Source: Treponema sp.
GTDB lineage: Bacteria > Spirochaetota > Spirochaetia > Treponematales > Breznakiellaceae
Assembly: GCA_031284105.1 (NCBI GenBank)
Contig: JAITAN010000145.1
Coordinates: 1 to 5,988, forward strand
Direction: 5' to 3'
Length of the DNA: 5,988 nt
Part shown: positions 4,642 through 5,988 of the stretch, piece by piece
Position numbering within the stretch: position 1 is the first letter of the stretch
Layout: each line of letters opens with the position of its first letter
Notes under the pieces: model-generated
What the model was told of the DNA's origin: nothing
The model's input: the letters and a program-made list of their open reading frames with translations, nothing else
Databases searched by the model: none
Translations under genes and position numbers: made by a program

Positions 4642-5988
4642 TCAAACGACAGATTGAGCGGCATTAAACAGCCGTTCTCCTACCTCTCGCTTGTTCATAG
4701 GATGGAGGTCGTTCCATTCTCCTACATCGTAACATAGAGCTAGCGCAGTACGCTGAACCGTTACTGCTGCCGCTTCTTGAGATTTTCGCAATTCGGACCA
4801 TATCGGGCGCAACGGGTCGTCAACAGCGCCGAAGACAGGAAGCCCGACAATGACAACCGGAAGGTTTTTCTCTCCCGCTCTTTTACGCCATTCCGTGATC
4901 ATGGCCTTTAGCAACGTCTTGTATTCACGGGCGTCCTCAAAGGTATTCGCATTGGATTCGCCCTGGTACCAGAGTACCGCACGGAGCGGCGCACGCAATA
5001 CCGGCGCAATAAGCGCGTTGTAAAGACCGGACGGCTGCCAATGTATAAAGAAGTTTGCGGGACGGACGCCGGTTCTTGCGGTGATCGTATACCGCCATAT
5101 GCCGGTTAAATCGATGCTATCCGAAGGCAGATCGGCTTTTGCGCTTCCCGTTGCGGTACCGAAAAAGACGGCAAACGGTTTATCAACCGTAACTTCGCCC
5201 AAGCCGTTGTTACACACCACCCGCACGACAATGGTATTTTCACCTTCGTGTAATAGCCCTTCGGGAATGGTGTACTTCCTTGGCGGGTAGCGGTAGCCGG
5301 TTTCTCCAACTTTCCGCGCATTGATAAAGGCGGTATCCGAATCGACAATGGTTCCAAGCCAGAGGTTCGCCTTCTTGCCCGCGTCTGCCGCACTCACGAC
5401 AAAGTTCCGTGTAATATACACGACGCCCTGAAAATCTTTGAAATCAGCCGCTTTTTCGGCAAATCGCCCCGGAAGCTCTATGGTTCCGCCGCCTATCCAC
5501 TTCCCGGAAAGAACATTTTTATCGTTCGCAAGCGGATCGTTGTAAACGGAAACGGCCGCGTCCCATGCGCCGGTTTCTTTCGCATTTTTCGCAATGAGCG
5601 CGCCGGCGTAAGCGGAATCCGCGAGTTTGTCCGCGTAAGCCGCCAATTCCGCGCCGCGTGAATGAACGGCGCGCACGTTTTCCTTACTCATAAAACATTC
5701 AATAGGCGCGCCGCCAACGGCCGCGATGATAATGCCGATGGGAGTGCGGTATGTTTCGTACCATTTTTTCGCAAAGAAATACGCGGTACCGGAGAAACCG
5801 TCAAGCGTTTCTTTTGATGCCTGCTTCCATGAGGCTTGGGCCGTATCGTCTTGGGGTGAATCAAAGCGTACCGCATAAGGAAGGCGTAATTCGCGGATAA
5901 CAGGGTATGATTCCTGCGTCCATTCTTCAGGATAATCGTCTTTCAGCCGTTCCATCTGGAGTTCCATGTTGGACTGTCCTGCGCATAG
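4642..5988 (-). CDS. Sialate O-acetylesterase-type SGNH esterase, partial (5' end beyond the right edge)
   Basis: An esterase of the SASA family, which removes O-acetyl groups from sugars such as sialic acid or acetylated xylan side groups. The visible 448 residues begin LCAGQSNMELQ; GQSNM (4-8) is block I with the catalytic Ser at 5973-5971, so about 80-110 N-terminal residues, including any signal peptide, lie outside. Next come GGAPIECFMS (92-101), a beta-sandwich insertion (about 160-280, including GVVYITRNFVVSAADAGKK and NTIVVRVVCNNG), WYQGESNAN (340-348), and the catalytic pair in NDLHPMNKREVGERL (D427, H429). All active-site motifs are intact. The protein stops at TGA 4644-4642, only about 19 residues after the catalytic His. 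Animal and many bacterial relatives carry another 60-130 residues of beta structure there, so this is either a short form or a 3' truncation. It converges on the unknown gene with a 13-bp gap and no terminator. Substrate cannot be decided from sequence; a plant-polysaccharide deacetylase role is as likely as sialic acid. Confidence 0.92.
   Translation of the reverse strand, partial: LCAGQSNMELQMERLKDDYPEEWTQESYPVIRELRLPYAVRFDSPQDDTAQASWKQASKETLDGFSGTAYFFAKKWYETYRTPIGIIIAAVGGAPIECFMSKENVRAVHSRGAELAAYADKLADSAYAGALIAKNAKETGAWDAAVSVYNDPLANDKNVLSGKWIGGGTIELPGRFAEKAADFKDFQGVVYITRNFVVSAADAGKKANLWLGTIVDSDTAFINARKVGETGYRYPPRKYTIPEGLLHEGENTIVVRVVCNNGLGEVTVDKPFAVFFGTATGSAKADLPSDSIDLTGIWRYTITARTGVRPANFFIHWQPSGLYNALIAPVLRAPLRAVLWYQGESNANTFEDAREYKTLLKAMITEWRKRAGEKNLPVVIVGLPVFGAVDDPLRPIWSELRKSQEAAAVTVQRTALALCYDVGEWNDLHPMNKREVGERLFNAAQSVV

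Overview
This window looks like a chromosomal segment from a spirochaete of the Treponema type, probably a gut or other carbohydrate-exposed species. That is an inference from three things. The RecN protein has a Treponema-like N-terminus. RecN overlaps a downstream helical gene of unknown function. The remaining content is carbohydrate-related: a cellobiose-phosphorylase relic and a sialate O-acetylesterase-type esterase. Base composition is moderate, and clear Shine-Dalgarno sites are present on two of the three genes whose starts can be seen.

Layout. Positions 1-104 hold the start of a leftward insertion-sequence transposase and the probable outer end of that element. Positions 105-720 contain no gene I can defend. 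They hold a 21-bp tandem repeat, a second copy of the IS-end-like sequence, and fragmentary open frames on both strands that look like decayed DNA. Positions 723-1055 are a frameshifted relic of the C-terminal end of a GH94 phosphorylase, followed by candidate plus-strand terminators (1095-1155). From 1194 the region is intact: a leftward ZIP-family metal transporter (1194-1985), then a 146-bp divergent intergenic region, then rightward recN (2132-3871), which overlaps a 262-residue protein of unknown function (3840-4628). Only 13 bp later, converging on it, lies the 3' end of a large esterase gene (4642 to the right edge). Its catalytic GQSNM motif sits at the very edge of the window, so its N-terminus lies outside.

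How the genes fit together. recN and the following gene overlap by 32 bp and probably form a translationally coupled operon. The ZIP transporter and the esterase are separate leftward units. The left end appears to have lost a phosphorylase gene next to a mobile element. The recN start is unusual: a good sigma70-like promoter lies so close to the ATG that the mRNA leader would be only a few bases, and there is no Shine-Dalgarno sequence.

I do not see a new defence, CRISPR or retron-like system. The most interesting points are the near-leaderless recN promoter, an 18-nt near-identity between the phosphorylase relic and the recN upstream region, the duplicated IS-end motif with the 21-bp repeats, and an esterase that seems to lack the usual C-terminal domain.
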